Of a stretch of DNA of 42,346 nt, positions 25,501-31,456 are shown piece by piece. The position numbers were made by a program, and so were the translations under genes. The stretch is taken from the IMG/VR virus record IMGVR_UViG_3300022665_000170, positions 1 through 42,346 of that record; one strand, 5' to 3'. Source of the stretch: a virus. The notes under the pieces were generated by a model that saw nothing but the letters and a program-made list of their open reading frames with translations, did no database searches and was not told the origin of the DNA. The number at the start of each line of letters is the position of its first letter. Within the stretch, counting starts at the first letter, position 1.

Positions 25501-25990
25501 CTTCTGTGCTCCCCAATACCCAATCAGTGTTAGTTAAACCTTCTGCCACATACAATAAATTGTTGGTCGAATCCCAATAAAATTCACCAATAATTCCAGG
25601 CGTAACAACACCGTTCGGATCCCCGCCGCTGACAAAAGTCCTGGCTATATGTAACTGATCGCCAGAAAGTTGACTATGGCTATCCGGAGTGACTGCCGTA
25701 TCAAATTCAAGGGCATTTTCTGCTTGATTTACTCTTGGGAAAAGTCCAGCCTGACCTGAGTAACTGTTTGGAGTATCGGTTAGCTCAATAAACTCATCAA
25801 ACTCATTACTTGAACTTACCCAGGATGTATTTAAAAGGCTCTCTGCTACATATAGTAAATTATTTGTAGAATCCCAATAGAACTCGCCAATAATAGTAGG
25901 CGTAACTACGCCATTAGGATTACCGGTACTAACAAAAGTACGGGCTATATGTAATTCGTCTCCGACAAGTTGACTGTGAACACTGCCCAT
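19592..25990 (-). CDS. 2132-aa fibre/adhesin with three LVIVD beta-propellers
   Basis: Order: two tandem copies (residues about 20-190) of a module holding IIGEFYWDSTNNLLYVAE; a TRDPEGLITGAAGDHYW region near 320; then three propellers at about 410-735, 790-1105 and 1150-1480. Each propeller has seven LVIVD-type repeats of the form GKYAYVVSS...LAIIDISDPTTPVLVGS. After each comes a similar linker (IGNLSAGNISVNND, then a GIHSDGDIS-like motif). Residues 1490-1950 are Gly/Thr/Asn-rich and look like a beta-solenoid; the end (KWRMVDEINGTFESIAD onward) is a beta C-terminal domain. LVIVD repeats are known from bacterial surface and secreted proteins. A receptor-binding fibre is the best reading; it is the largest gene of the genome. 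Confidence 0.75.
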   Translation of the reverse strand: MGSVHSQLVGDELHIARTFVSTGNPNGVVTPTIIGEFYWDSTNNLLYVAESLLNTSWVSSSNEFDEFIELTDTPNSYSGQAGLFPRVNQAENALEFDTAVTPDSHSQLSGDQLHIARTFVSGGDPNGVVTPGIIGEFYWDSTNNLLYVAEGLTNTDWVLGSTEAFDEFIELLDTPSTYSGQAGLSLQVTLAEDGIEFGQALDTINSPSFANLTLQQIFGDPVFQINNSSSVPKLTIKFDASADDVVIQSEVDLLINASGDISLNGDDIFVDTSTGFIGFNSTNPLAQFFLSSSENDTVPVSMMESLGTNGARITTLVGTRDPEGLITGAAGDHYWRVNGLDSDLFIKRSTSSNTTGWDSVFDGAGGVTTPGTLTDNFLVRGDGAQTVDIGNIFMSPDGNDLTIPGALDVIPSSGVVLSTLIDSVNLDGADKVFVVDNYAYVNSSTGSSIAIIDVSDPNVPFVVGSLIDAVNLQVPIDIFVSGKYAYLALFGLDSIAIVDVSDVSAPTFVARTISDATNMGTPQALYVAGKYAYVVSSTSGSLAIIDISDPNNPILVGSISTTNLTDVGRIFVLGKFAYVVTSISNRLTIVDVSDPAAPVEVGSVLDAVNLNGPVDIYVVGRYAYIVSSTGDSFSIFDISDPTTPTFVSSIIDSVLLDTVETVIISGNYAYTVRRNTTIVLIDITDRTNPVILNSFATGLGTFGSPIYISGKYAYLTDSVADAFGIIDLGGFDVATGNIGNLSAGNISVNNDIQVAGVLHSSGLNVGLQGIHANGDISNKGSLTTIPSNGFTVSTLIDNVNLNGAQDVIVVGNYAFVTSTIGDSLTIIDVSDPKAPFIVGILVDAINFNAPVSLFISGKYAYIGSNNSDSLSVIDISDVANPILVGTLVDAVTLSNVAHIYVAAKFVYVAGGSFTVVDISDPASPFVVGNLTDGSFGLASGIYILGKYAYVTTNSNRLFVIDISDPTSPFITGSVSSGTILILPTDVYVVGRYAYVVSDIADSFAIIDISDPTTPVIVSSIIDSVVLDRPQIVKISGNYAYVNRLVGNIVIIDITDRLNPVIINAFPTGIGQDFYISGKYGYSTSQNLDIFGIIDLGGFDVAVANIGNLSAGNLSLNNDAQIKGSLTTGGLNVGFHGIHSDGGISASGDFKIVPSVPMLLGSLQDSTNMDAPRNLYIVNNYAYVISAGISDSISILDITEPTSPVLVGVLLDTSNLGGPSHIIVAGKYAYISSVTNDSLVIVDVSDVSNPTFVSSLVDSATLDSAASVYVAGKYCYVLGRNSNSLAVIDISDPNDPVLAGSLIDALNFSIPEEMYVLGKFAYVTLGSSRLKIVDISDPIVPVIVGDLNLVGITNSPTDIYVVGRYAYILGRATDSLAIIDVSDPTTPALVGSVFSSILDAPESLSIDGNYAYVTTGGSAESIVVIDISGPTAPVITHSFPAGLGDLSAIHVSGKFAYILSSATDRFAVIDLNGIEAPTASIGNVNAGYLSVDNEAVIKGDLYAGGLNAGPHGIHSDGDISGLTSFSTFPNGDTFPIGRIKNTGSNPGVSNKFVGNRTPNGNVTGAGGDTYIRGNGGLSGEYESKELTTGTTWFKRSSKPPSIVEINTNEDFEVLASGGIIFVPLGTNLTLVFNITVITATQFVLTGGALNLTGLNQAGVGLVYVGGGALFTGGGSLFISGAITISSGSTGVLLNLSAPGGFLNINLATLAGWTSLGQFDNGIFLLRFLTLLSITTGFSLTNNTTISVFNIAHFGVPMAGPLLTIDTNNPLSAATFTAILNTTTATGSVFDFNTRINFDVPIFSITNCVALGGNIFEQTTIPLAIINSVGGSTPAAGTITEMADNFQGGTTVSCITNYFTDETLTITGTTNYNGTFQIFNVIPGVSFDIIKPFSGDDATGLANVQRLIFNLASGHSILAGDSIKVLGTNFYNAFYTVLEVVSDFVTVSGSFKSTNSGTIEINLSLDETDTRINATDNVGISSSIILASAFVNDNSTPVGAIVNNTFTDLVFGITGNALIASTTMAKWRMVDEINGTFESIADAKFDGWITFDFTVESSGGTVDFRFKFQIDRGSGFVDLPDPVEVLVAVGSDAQSVTKTFAVQAFRGDLIKPLITRNSGSSGITMTYATINTRE

Positions 25991-25992
25991 AA

Positions 25993-26844
25993 TTAAGGCG
26001 CCTGTTTAGTAAGTACTGAATGGGGAAATTGATTGCTATAAACTGGGTTTAAAGAATTATCCAAGACCAAATTCAAATCATTGTCGTATACAAGATTCTC
26101 CGTTACCATATTTAGTGTACCGAGTTCTTCCTCGTTAAATTTTAGAAGCGGATTTCCTCCGGAATCGGTTTTAAGGCTAAAGGCTGCCGAACTTGTTAAT
26201 TCAATAAAATAGGGAGAAGTATTTCTAAGTCCTACATCAAAATTAAATTGAAGTAGTAAAGGTTGATCAGCAACAACCTGATTAATTCCTAGGTTTGTGT
26301 TTTTTACTTTTAATCCAGTGTTGTCGGTGCCGACATAAATAGAATGATTTACGGCAGCCGTTGCGCCTATCGTTCCTACTTCATGGGTAAGTGTTTTAAT
26401 TATCCTGGCATGGGTGGTATTAAAATTAATACCTATTGAGGTTGATGTCACTTGAGATACGGCGGGACCAAATATTACAGAAGGTTCCAGGCCTTTTAAA
26501 ACTGCAGTGTGAGGAGAAGTTGCCGTTCCATTATCATCAAAAGTTATATGAGGAATTAATGCTCTTTGATGTTCATCGGCTACGGATGGATTAAAGGTTT
26601 CTATAAAAGAGGCGGCGGCGCTGATAGTCAGATCAAGACCAACATCTAATGAAGAGGATGAAATCCTAAATCCAGTATCATTAAAAACCCCGTTGGCTCT
26701 GGCCTCAATATGTGCGACCGTATCACCATCGGTAAATACAAACCTAATACTTCCATCGGTGTTTTCATCCCCAATGATATAAAGGATTTGTTTGTTGTTT
26801 TGCCGGGTTACGTCAATAATGCTTGGGCGGGAAGTATCAACCAT
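25993..26844 (-). CDS. 283-aa virion-associated protein upstream of the fibre
   Basis: Beta-rich throughout, with repeated short motifs such as TDGSIRFVFTDGDTVAHIEA near the start and VYDNDLNLVLDNSLNPVYSN at the end (an internal near-repeat of NLVxDNxLN). It is composed like a fibre or collar protein and its stop is two bases from the start of the 2132-aa fibre gene. Probable fibre-attachment or co-assembled component; no family recognised. Weak ribosome-binding site. Confidence 0.5.
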   Translation of the reverse strand: MVDTSRPSIIDVTRQNNKQILYIIGDENTDGSIRFVFTDGDTVAHIEARANGVFNDTGFRISSSSLDVGLDLTISAAASFIETFNPSVADEHQRALIPHITFDDNGTATSPHTAVLKGLEPSVIFGPAVSQVTSTSIGINFNTTHARIIKTLTHEVGTIGATAAVNHSIYVGTDNTGLKVKNTNLGINQVVADQPLLLQFNFDVGLRNTSPYFIELTSSAAFSLKTDSGGNPLLKFNEEELGTLNMVTENLVYDNDLNLVLDNSLNPVYSNQFPHSVLTKQAP

Positions 26845-27180
26845 AATTAATTACCGGTTGAAGGGCCTGCATGAAAATTAGAATTAGGGGTGACTCACCG
26901 GAATCAAGGTTGGCTTGGGATTTTTTTGAATAGGAATTCATTTACGGATAGAAACCTTAATAAATTTCTACCCGCAAACTTAATGATTTCAAACGAAGAT
27001 CGCAAGCGCGACATTCAAGTATGAACGGTCAGTCTGTTAGAATGGTATGGGATATGGGGAACGTGGAACAATTTAAAAAGGGGAACAAGGATAGCTTTAT
27101 TTGAAAAATGGAGGGAAGCCAGACCACCTCCGGTACCATTTAAGGCATAAAAATATAAAGCTCAGTATTATTAAATGATA
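26845..27180. other. 336-base spacer at the early/late boundary
   Basis: No gene is supported here. The notable element is an imperfect inverted repeat: TTTACGGATAGAAA (26941-26954) against TTTCTACCCGCAAA (26965-26978), 12 of 14 positions paired and fully paired as RNA with wobbles, around a 10-base spacer. A late promoter would be expected in this gap on the minus strand, but only weak matches (TTGTTC-type) are visible. Confidence 0.4.
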
Positions 27181-27420
27181 TCAGGAGGCCGCGACCCCGT
27201 CCATCCTCCGCTTATTCGCTCGGAAAACGAAGGTTGATTTCAGTGGAACATTGATTTTTCGTTGGCCTTCCTTAGCTCCAGGGTTGATCTCCTCATAAAT
27301 CTGGATTAAATCAGAAGCCAAGCCTACACCGTACCGCTTCGCCACTTCCCGGAAATAATTATTATCGATATCATCCGGCCCCATATCAGAAACCAATTCA
27401 TTAAAATATTCGTTGTCCAT
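27181..27420 (-). CDS. 79-aa protein, possible small regulator
   Basis: An acidic N-terminus (NELVSDMGPDDIDNNYFREV) leads into a helix, AKRYGVGLASDLIQIYEEIN, and a basic end. The middle vaguely resembles the first helices of Mor/C-type late activators, but the DNA-binding part is missing, so this is only a hint. It is preceded by AAAGGAT and is the last gene before the early/late gap, a sensible place for a late-gene regulator. Confidence 0.45.
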   Translation of the reverse strand: MDNEYFNELVSDMGPDDIDNNYFREVAKRYGVGLASDLIQIYEEINPGAKEGQRKINVPLKSTFVFRANKRRMDGVAAS

Positions 27421-27469
27421 ATTTATCCTTTCATTTTTATTTTTTTTGTTCGGTTAAAGGATTATTGTC

Positions 27470-27571
27470 CTATTTTTCTCTCAAAATGCCAACCAAAATC
27501 CATATAATCCTGAGCACTCCCACAACCAGGGTCCCGACTAAAAGGTTCTCTCTAAAGGTCGTAGCGTACAT
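27470..27571 (-). CDS. 33-aa membrane microprotein
   Basis: The frame reads MYATTFRENLLVGTLVVGVL and continues RIIWILVGILREK, a single membrane span with positive ends. CAGGAG six bases before the ATG is one of the better ribosome-binding sites in this region, which supports expression despite the small size. It forms a run with the 30-aa ORF upstream. Function unknown. Confidence 0.5.
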   Translation of the reverse strand: MYATTFRENLLVGTLVVGVLRIIWILVGILREK

Positions 27572-27599
27572 TTAAATCTCCTGAATGATCACCTGGACG

Positions 27600-27692
27600 T
27601 TATCCTGGAGGTTTGACAAACATCCTCTTAAATCGAAGATCGTCAATCTGTGAATCATTTTTAAATAATCCTGAGTTTTCAATCGTATCCAT
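27600..27692 (-). CDS. 30-aa microprotein
   Basis: A short soluble product (MDTIENSGLFKNDSQIDDLR, then FKRMFVKPPG). An AAGGAG site precedes the ATG at eight bases. It lies just after the replication initiator gene and before the 33-aa membrane microprotein. No relatives recognised; kept because of the strong start signal. Confidence 0.4.
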   Translation of the reverse strand: MDTIENSGLFKNDSQIDDLRFKRMFVKPPG

Positions 27693-27713
27693 GTAAATTC
27701 TCCTTGTTAATTT

Positions 27714-28793
27714 TTAAAGGTTTTTTTGAGGATTTTTTTCAGATCTCCGCGATATACAAAAATCCGCCAAAATCGGACTCCCCCTGATATCCGACAAGCT
27801 GGATTCAATCAAACCCCGATAATTTTCTATCAGGCTTTTTCTGGTGTACTGGTTAGGAACCGCAATTGTGAGGATTCCGTTTGAAAGTCTTTGAGGGAAG
27901 GTTGACTCAAACCAAGTCTTAAAACTCTCGGCTTGAACCTGTGATTTTATTTTTTGAAGAGCATCGTTCCAGAATTTCTCCAGGATCGGGTCCCCTGAAA
28001 CTCTCGGCTTTGGAGGATCGGGTGACTCATGCGGTCCCTCGATATAATCTGGCTCCTCCTCCGGGATATAATCCTGCCAATTGTTGAACCAAGTTTTCGC
28101 GTGTTTGAAACTGTAATCCCGGAACCCGTTATTGCGTTCGGCCCTCACATCCTTTTGATAGTTTTCCATGGCGGAGTCATATTTCTGGATGTCCTCATAT
28201 TTTTTGATACTGGCATTCCAATGACCTATGGATGCTTTTTTCCCGTCCTTTTTTCCAGGATAGGATTTCCACCTTTTTTCAAAAGCTTCCTGTTTTATGA
28301 TTCTCCATGATTCATTTTCAGAAAGAGAATCCGCCTTTGTTTTATCTTTTGATTTAGAGTTAGAAACAGAGTTAGAAACAGAGACTAAAGAGCTATCGTT
28401 TGCCAATGGCAAAACTATAGCACTGCCATTATCATTTTTTATCTCTAACTCTTTATTTTTCCATCTCTTAGATGCACCTATCTTACCTGCGTTGGATTTT
28501 TTTCTGCGAAAGACTCTTTGTTTTTTGCGTTCTTTCTCCAATCTTTTGTGTAAAAGTTGAAAATTATTTTTAGGATTTTTATAAAAACATTTGGTGATTT
28601 TTTCGAGTTTTTCGCATCGGCTTTTGAGTAAACTTTGAACCTCCTCCGGGTCGGATGGAATCGATCCTTCTTTCCAGCAAATCCCACATAAACGGATATA
28701 ATGACCCTCCTCCTCAGCGGTCATGGCAATCACATTTATATCGTTATTCCAATCATCCGGATAAAATTGGAATGCTGGAGATTTATTGATCAT
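27714..28793 (-). CDS. Replication initiator: DUF1376 domain fused to DnaA-N domain
   Basis: The N-terminus (KSPAFQFYPDDWNNDINVIA, then MTAEEEGHYIRLCGICWKEG) is a DUF1376 domain, a winged-helix module of phage replication proteins. A Ser/Lys-rich linker and a second helical region (KRWKSYPGKKDGKKASIGHW) follow. Residues about 270-335 (FWNDALQKIKSQVQAESF, KTWFESTF, ILTIAVPNQYTRKSLIENY) match the DnaA N-terminal domain that recruits DnaB. The protein probably binds the phage origin and loads helicase, since no phage helicase or polymerase was found. Start taken at the Met before INKSPAF; an ATG four codons earlier (28805) is possible. Overlaps the methyltransferase end. Confidence 0.75.
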   Translation of the reverse strand: MINKSPAFQFYPDDWNNDINVIAMTAEEEGHYIRLCGICWKEGSIPSDPEEVQSLLKSRCEKLEKITKCFYKNPKNNFQLLHKRLEKERKKQRVFRRKKSNAGKIGASKRWKNKELEIKNDNGSAIVLPLANDSSLVSVSNSVSNSKSKDKTKADSLSENESWRIIKQEAFEKRWKSYPGKKDGKKASIGHWNASIKKYEDIQKYDSAMENYQKDVRAERNNGFRDYSFKHAKTWFNNWQDYIPEEEPDYIEGPHESPDPPKPRVSGDPILEKFWNDALQKIKSQVQAESFKTWFESTFPQRLSNGILTIAVPNQYTRKSLIENYRGLIESSLSDIRGSPILADFCISRRSEKNPQKNL

Positions 28794-29664
28794 ATTTATC
28801 AGCATCCATAATTGCTTTTCCTATTATTTCTAAAATTTGAGGGATAACTGCGTTCCCAAGGGCTTTAATTCTGTCCACCCTATGGGGAACCCCATTAGCC
28901 ACTCGACCCACATCGGGTTCACTTGTCCACCACCCTTCTGAGGGGACACCGACAGCCTTACGGCCCATCCTAATTTGTTGGGCTTTGTTCTCCCGTCCGT
29001 GGCCTCCCAATTCATATCGTAAGTCCCTGGGGTGTGTTGGGGAGTAGGCAGAAGTTCCTTTGCATGCGGGCCCATGCCCTCCATCTCCAAAACTTTCCCC
29101 GTCAAAGTTCTTCCGCTGTTTGGTCCCGTTCGACCCTTGTCTGGTTTCCCGCAAAACCCAGCCGCGTCCATTACTGTCACGGTGGGCCACAATCCAGATT
29201 CTTTTCCTTTCGTGCGGGGCTTCGATGGCACAAGCTGGAATATTGAATGCCCGTACTTGGTATCCTTGACCTTCCAAGTCAGAAATCGTACGTTCGAGCT
29301 CCATATTGACGAACCCAGCAACATTTTCTCCAATAACCCAAGCGGGCCCGCATTCTTGGATGACTCTAAACATTTCAGGCCAGAGGTCGCGGTTATCATC
29401 TTTGCCTTTTCGCTTCCCGGCATTACTGAAAGGCTGGCAAGGGAACCCTCCGCAGATAAGGTCAATCCCTCGGATTCCGTCTGCTTCGAGCCGTGATTTT
29501 CTAAGTGTCCGGATGTCTTCATAAATCGGAATTCCTGCAAAGTTTTGTCTTAATAATTTTCTACAAAATTGGTCAACCTCGCAAAATGCCACGGTTTCCA
29601 TGCCAGCCCGTTCCAGGCCAAGACTGAAACCACCAATGCCAGAAAATAAATCAAGAACTCGCAT
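28783..29664 (-). CDS. dcm: DNA (cytosine-5) methyltransferase
   Basis: A 293-aa C5-methyltransferase that transfers methyl from SAM to cytosine. Motif I is DLFSGIGGFSLGLERAG (residues 5-21), catalytic PCQ at 75-77 within GGFPCQPFS, ENV at 113-115, motif VIII RKRIWIVA at 153-160, and motifs IX-X in VGRVANGVPHRVDR and ALGNAVIPQ (252-276). The target-recognition part (165-245) is short, Gly/Arg-rich and unusual. It starts one base after the Dam-like gene. No restriction enzyme neighbours it, so it is an orphan, likely protecting phage DNA. A second long frame overlaps residues 48-278. Confidence 0.92.
   Translation of the reverse strand: MRVLDLFSGIGGFSLGLERAGMETVAFCEVDQFCRKLLRQNFAGIPIYEDIRTLRKSRLEADGIRGIDLICGGFPCQPFSNAGKRKGKDDNRDLWPEMFRVIQECGPAWVIGENVAGFVNMELERTISDLEGQGYQVRAFNIPACAIEAPHERKRIWIVAHRDSNGRGWVLRETRQGSNGTKQRKNFDGESFGDGGHGPACKGTSAYSPTHPRDLRYELGGHGRENKAQQIRMGRKAVGVPSEGWWTSEPDVGRVANGVPHRVDRIKALGNAVIPQILEIIGKAIMDADKYDQ
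28830..29522 (-). CDS. 230-codon ORF overlapping the cytosine methyltransferase in +1 frame
   Basis: Lying wholly inside the methyltransferase gene, this frame runs 230 codons without a stop from an ATG that has AGGA ten bases upstream. Its product carries motifs I recall from stand-alone phage proteins: GPLGLLEKMLLGSSIW, a short FQLVPSKPRT, GLWPT, and near the end NPMWVEWLMGFPIGWTEL. The last motif is the +1 reading of the bases that encode VGRVANGVPHRVDR in the enzyme. Either it is a second real protein (dual coding) or a shadow kept open by strong conservation of the enzyme. The region is poor in stop codons in several frames, which favours caution. Confidence 0.35.
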   Translation of the reverse strand: MKTSGHLENHGSKQTESEGLTLSAEGSLASLSVMPGSEKAKMITATSGLKCLESSKNAGPLGLLEKMLLGSSIWSSNVRFLTWKVKDTKYGHSIFQLVPSKPRTKGKESGLWPTVTVMDAAGFCGKPDKGRTGPNSGRTLTGKVLEMEGMGPHAKELLPTPQHTPGTYDMNWEATDGRTKPNKLGWAVRLSVSPQKGGGQVNPMWVEWLMGFPIGWTELKPLGTQLSLKF

Positions 29665-30099
29665 TTAAGAATTATAGGGTTCTGGAAATATGACGACCAC
29701 AGAAGGGAACGGCGCATTATTTTTAGAGTTCCCAAATTTCAACCGTCCCCTTAAAAATCTTGTTTCTGCTTGCCAATAAATATAATTGTGCCACCATCTG
29801 GTATCAGGCCTGGCCGGCAACAACATCACCACATAAGCCGTTAACCGTTCCTCATAGGCTTTCTTGACCCACTTAGAAATTTGATTGCCATAAGGCGGAT
29901 TAACAAAAACCCTTTCCCCTTCCCAGCTTTGGTCAAGCCCGTTATCCCGAATGGTGAAAAACTTTTCACATTTCGCATTTTCTTTTGTCGCACAAGGATC
30001 CAGAGTGAACTTGAATTCATCATCAAGTTTTTTGAACAAATCCAGAGGCGTTTCCCATTCGCAGGTTTGAGTAGAAAAATGTGGTGTGAACGGTTTCAC
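29665..30099 (-). CDS. Phage Dam-type N6-adenine methyltransferase
   Basis: A 144-aa protein from GTG at 30099, chosen because GTGA overlaps the metallopeptidase stop and AAAGG precedes it. Conserved blocks: TCEWETPLDLFKKLDDEF, FTLDPCATKENAKC, and the catalytic NPPYG (after WEGERVFV) followed by WVKKAYEE. These match the small phage Dam family (PF05869). It adds a methyl group to adenine, probably in GATC. The cytosine methyltransferase follows immediately, so the phage modifies both bases, likely against host restriction. Confidence 0.85.
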   Translation of the reverse strand: MKPFTPHFSTQTCEWETPLDLFKKLDDEFKFTLDPCATKENAKCEKFFTIRDNGLDQSWEGERVFVNPPYGNQISKWVKKAYEERLTAYVVMLLPARPDTRWWHNYIYWQAETRFLRGRLKFGNSKNNAPFPSVVVIFPEPYNS

Positions 30100-30419
30100 T
30101 TCAAAGCCTTTTGGATTAATGGAAAAAGTTTCGGATTGTCTCGCATCACCACACAAAGTCCGGTTGCCATGCCTTCAACCACTTTTTCTTCCTGTTCATT
30201 GGTCAAATCAAACTTGCCCATGTGATGCGAAACAGCGTGTAAGACTTCATGCAAAAGCGTGTTGGCCTGTACCTGAGAATTATATCGCTCATCAATTGTA
30301 ATTTTGGCTTCGTTGTTTTTGCACTGACCTAAATATTTTCCCTGCCTTTTTTCTTCTTCATCCATCAAAAGGATTTCATAATCCAAAGGCATGATCCTGA
30401 TTTTTTTTGGTAATTTCAT
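30096..30419 (-). CDS. HExxH zinc metallopeptidase-like protein
   Basis: A 107-aa protein with LLHEVLHAVSHHMG (residues 56-69), a complete HExxH zinc motif in a helix, and a following acidic segment NEQEEKVVEGMATGL that could supply the third ligand Glu. The fold and size fit the SprT/ImmA-like minimal peptidases frequent in phages. Substrate unknown; roles in host-protein or repressor cleavage have been proposed for relatives. Its ATG overlaps the stop of the nuclease gene (ATGA) with AGGAG upstream. Confidence 0.7.
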   Translation of the reverse strand: MKLPKKIRIMPLDYEILLMDEEEKRQGKYLGQCKNNEAKITIDERYNSQVQANTLLHEVLHAVSHHMGKFDLTNEQEEKVVEGMATGLCVVMRDNPKLFPLIQKALK

Positions 30420-30943
30420 AAATTAAAACTCCTTTGGTCAGGTGGTTTTGGATCCCATTTAGAATCCCACCACCTGTAACGCCAATAAAATTTAGAGTAA
30501 AGTTGTGCCACCAATCTTGAGGAAAGTTTTTCACAACCCTTTCTGCAAGTCGGTTGCCGTTCAACAGTTACCAATCCCCTTTCATTGAAAGTGATTATTC
30601 CAGTGTCCGGCGAAACATGGTCGGGCATCTTGGGCAGAAGTTTTTCAGGAACCGCATAGTAGAAATATTTAATATGTTTAAACATTTTTTGGGCATATTG
30701 CGGATTAAGAAACTTCATTTTCTTACAATCTATTTTCCAATCAGAAAGAGTTAATTTTATTTCAACTTCCGTTAAATAATCAGACTTTGAAACCAAAGCC
30801 AAATCCATTTCCCACCCAAATAAATTGACGTTAGGAAAGCTTGTGTATCCATCAGGCCAATGATAAAAGACATGCTTCTGGATATCCCGTTCAGTTAATT
30901 TTTCGCTTTCTTTCTGGAAAGCAGCTTTCAATACAATTCCCAT
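30416..30943 (-). CDS. PD-(D/E)XK nuclease-like protein
   Basis: In the 175-aa protein, residues 43-65 contain GWEMDLALVSKSDYLTEVEI followed by K: an acidic residue, Asp, a spacer of about twelve residues and ExK, the core of the PD-(D/E)XK fold. A helix with two lysines (WKIDCKK) follows as expected. Such proteins in phages act in recombination or as MmcB-like repair factors. The C-terminus has a cluster of aromatic and basic residues. It lies directly before the peptidase and methyltransferase genes in one operon. Specific activity is not proven. Confidence 0.6.
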   Translation of the reverse strand: MGIVLKAAFQKESEKLTERDIQKHVFYHWPDGYTSFPNVNLFGWEMDLALVSKSDYLTEVEIKLTLSDWKIDCKKMKFLNPQYAQKMFKHIKYFYYAVPEKLLPKMPDHVSPDTGIITFNERGLVTVERQPTCRKGCEKLSSRLVAQLYSKFYWRYRWWDSKWDPKPPDQRSFNL

Positions 30944-31047
30944 AAAAGTTTCCTTATTCCACTCTATGCCCTTCTTCTATCCATTTTTCATTTACCATTA
31001 CCTGATTTCTTGTTTATAACTACTTTTCGCTTTCTTTTAACTAGGCG

Positions 31048-31127
31048 CGGGGTTGACGGACCACTGAGTCCCCGTTTAATCCTCTCTTGCATCAGTGCGC
31101 TAAGAGGCACACCAACCCCTACCGTTT
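31048..31127 (-). ncRNA. Structured RNA candidate R1
   Basis: On the minus strand a 7-bp stem (GGGGTTG 31118-31112 with CAACCCC 31054-31048) encloses two hairpins: CTCTT/AAGAG extended by GCA/TGC (31083-31105), and ACGGGGACTCAGTGGTCCGT (31055-31074) with GGAC/GTCC. The 13-mer CAAACGGTAGGGG at its 5' end (31115-31127 on the plus strand) recurs at 37341-37353. It lies in a 245-base gap between early genes. No known RNA family recognised. Confidence 0.45.
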
Positions 31128-31188
31128 GATGTCATCCGGGGCAATAAATAAGCTCGTGGATTCATAAATCAAAGGGTGCCTATTTTTT

Positions 31189-31371
31189 CTCAGTTTTTTA
31201 AATTATTCGCTTTAAAGGGATATCAAACATAATTCCAGCAGCCTTCAAAATGCGTTCCGCTTCGATCTCAAAATCCTCACTCTTTTTAAGAGTTAAAAGT
31301 GCATCCATTACCTGGACATAAGCGTTAATCAAATCACCCCCACTTGAAACATTTCTATCATTTTCTTCCAT
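31189..31371 (-). CDS. 60-aa helical protein
   Basis: The frame begins MEENDRNVSSGGDLINAYVQ and continues VMDALLTLKKSEDFEIEAER, ending KAAGIMFDIPLKRIILKN. AAGGAG lies eight bases before the ATG, a strong site. Mostly helical and acidic at the start. It sits between the nucleotidyltransferase-like gene and RNA candidate R1. Unrecognised. Confidence 0.55.
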
Positions 31372-31410
31372 GCGCAATTCTCCTTAAAATAAGTTAAAAC
31401 TGTCCCCACT

Positions 31411-31419
31411 TTGTCCACA
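31411..31419 (+). promoter_or_regulatory. DnaA-box-like site
   Basis: TTGTCCACA differs at one base from the DnaA box TTATCCACA. It lies in the 85-base AT-rich gap upstream of the 60-aa gene, next to one of the AGTTTGCTA repeats (31437-31445). It may belong to the phage origin, given the DnaA-N domain in the replication protein. A single 9-mer match is weak evidence. Confidence 0.3.
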
Positions 31420-31456
31420 GAAAACGATTAATAAATAGTTTGCTAAAAGTTTTTTC

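Noticed and set aside
19592-25990. CRISPR-like or DNA repeat array in the giant fibre gene
   Set aside because: The repeats are degenerate at the DNA level and in frame; they encode LVIVD protein blades.
29032-29496. Plus-strand open frames across the cytosine methyltransferase
   Set aside because: Low stop density in this stretch opens several frames; these have no recognisable motifs, unlike the minus-strand +1 frame.
30376-30564. 62-codon minus-strand frame overlapping the nuclease-like gene
   Set aside because: It lies in another frame within the nuclease-like gene and has no ribosome-binding site or family resemblance.
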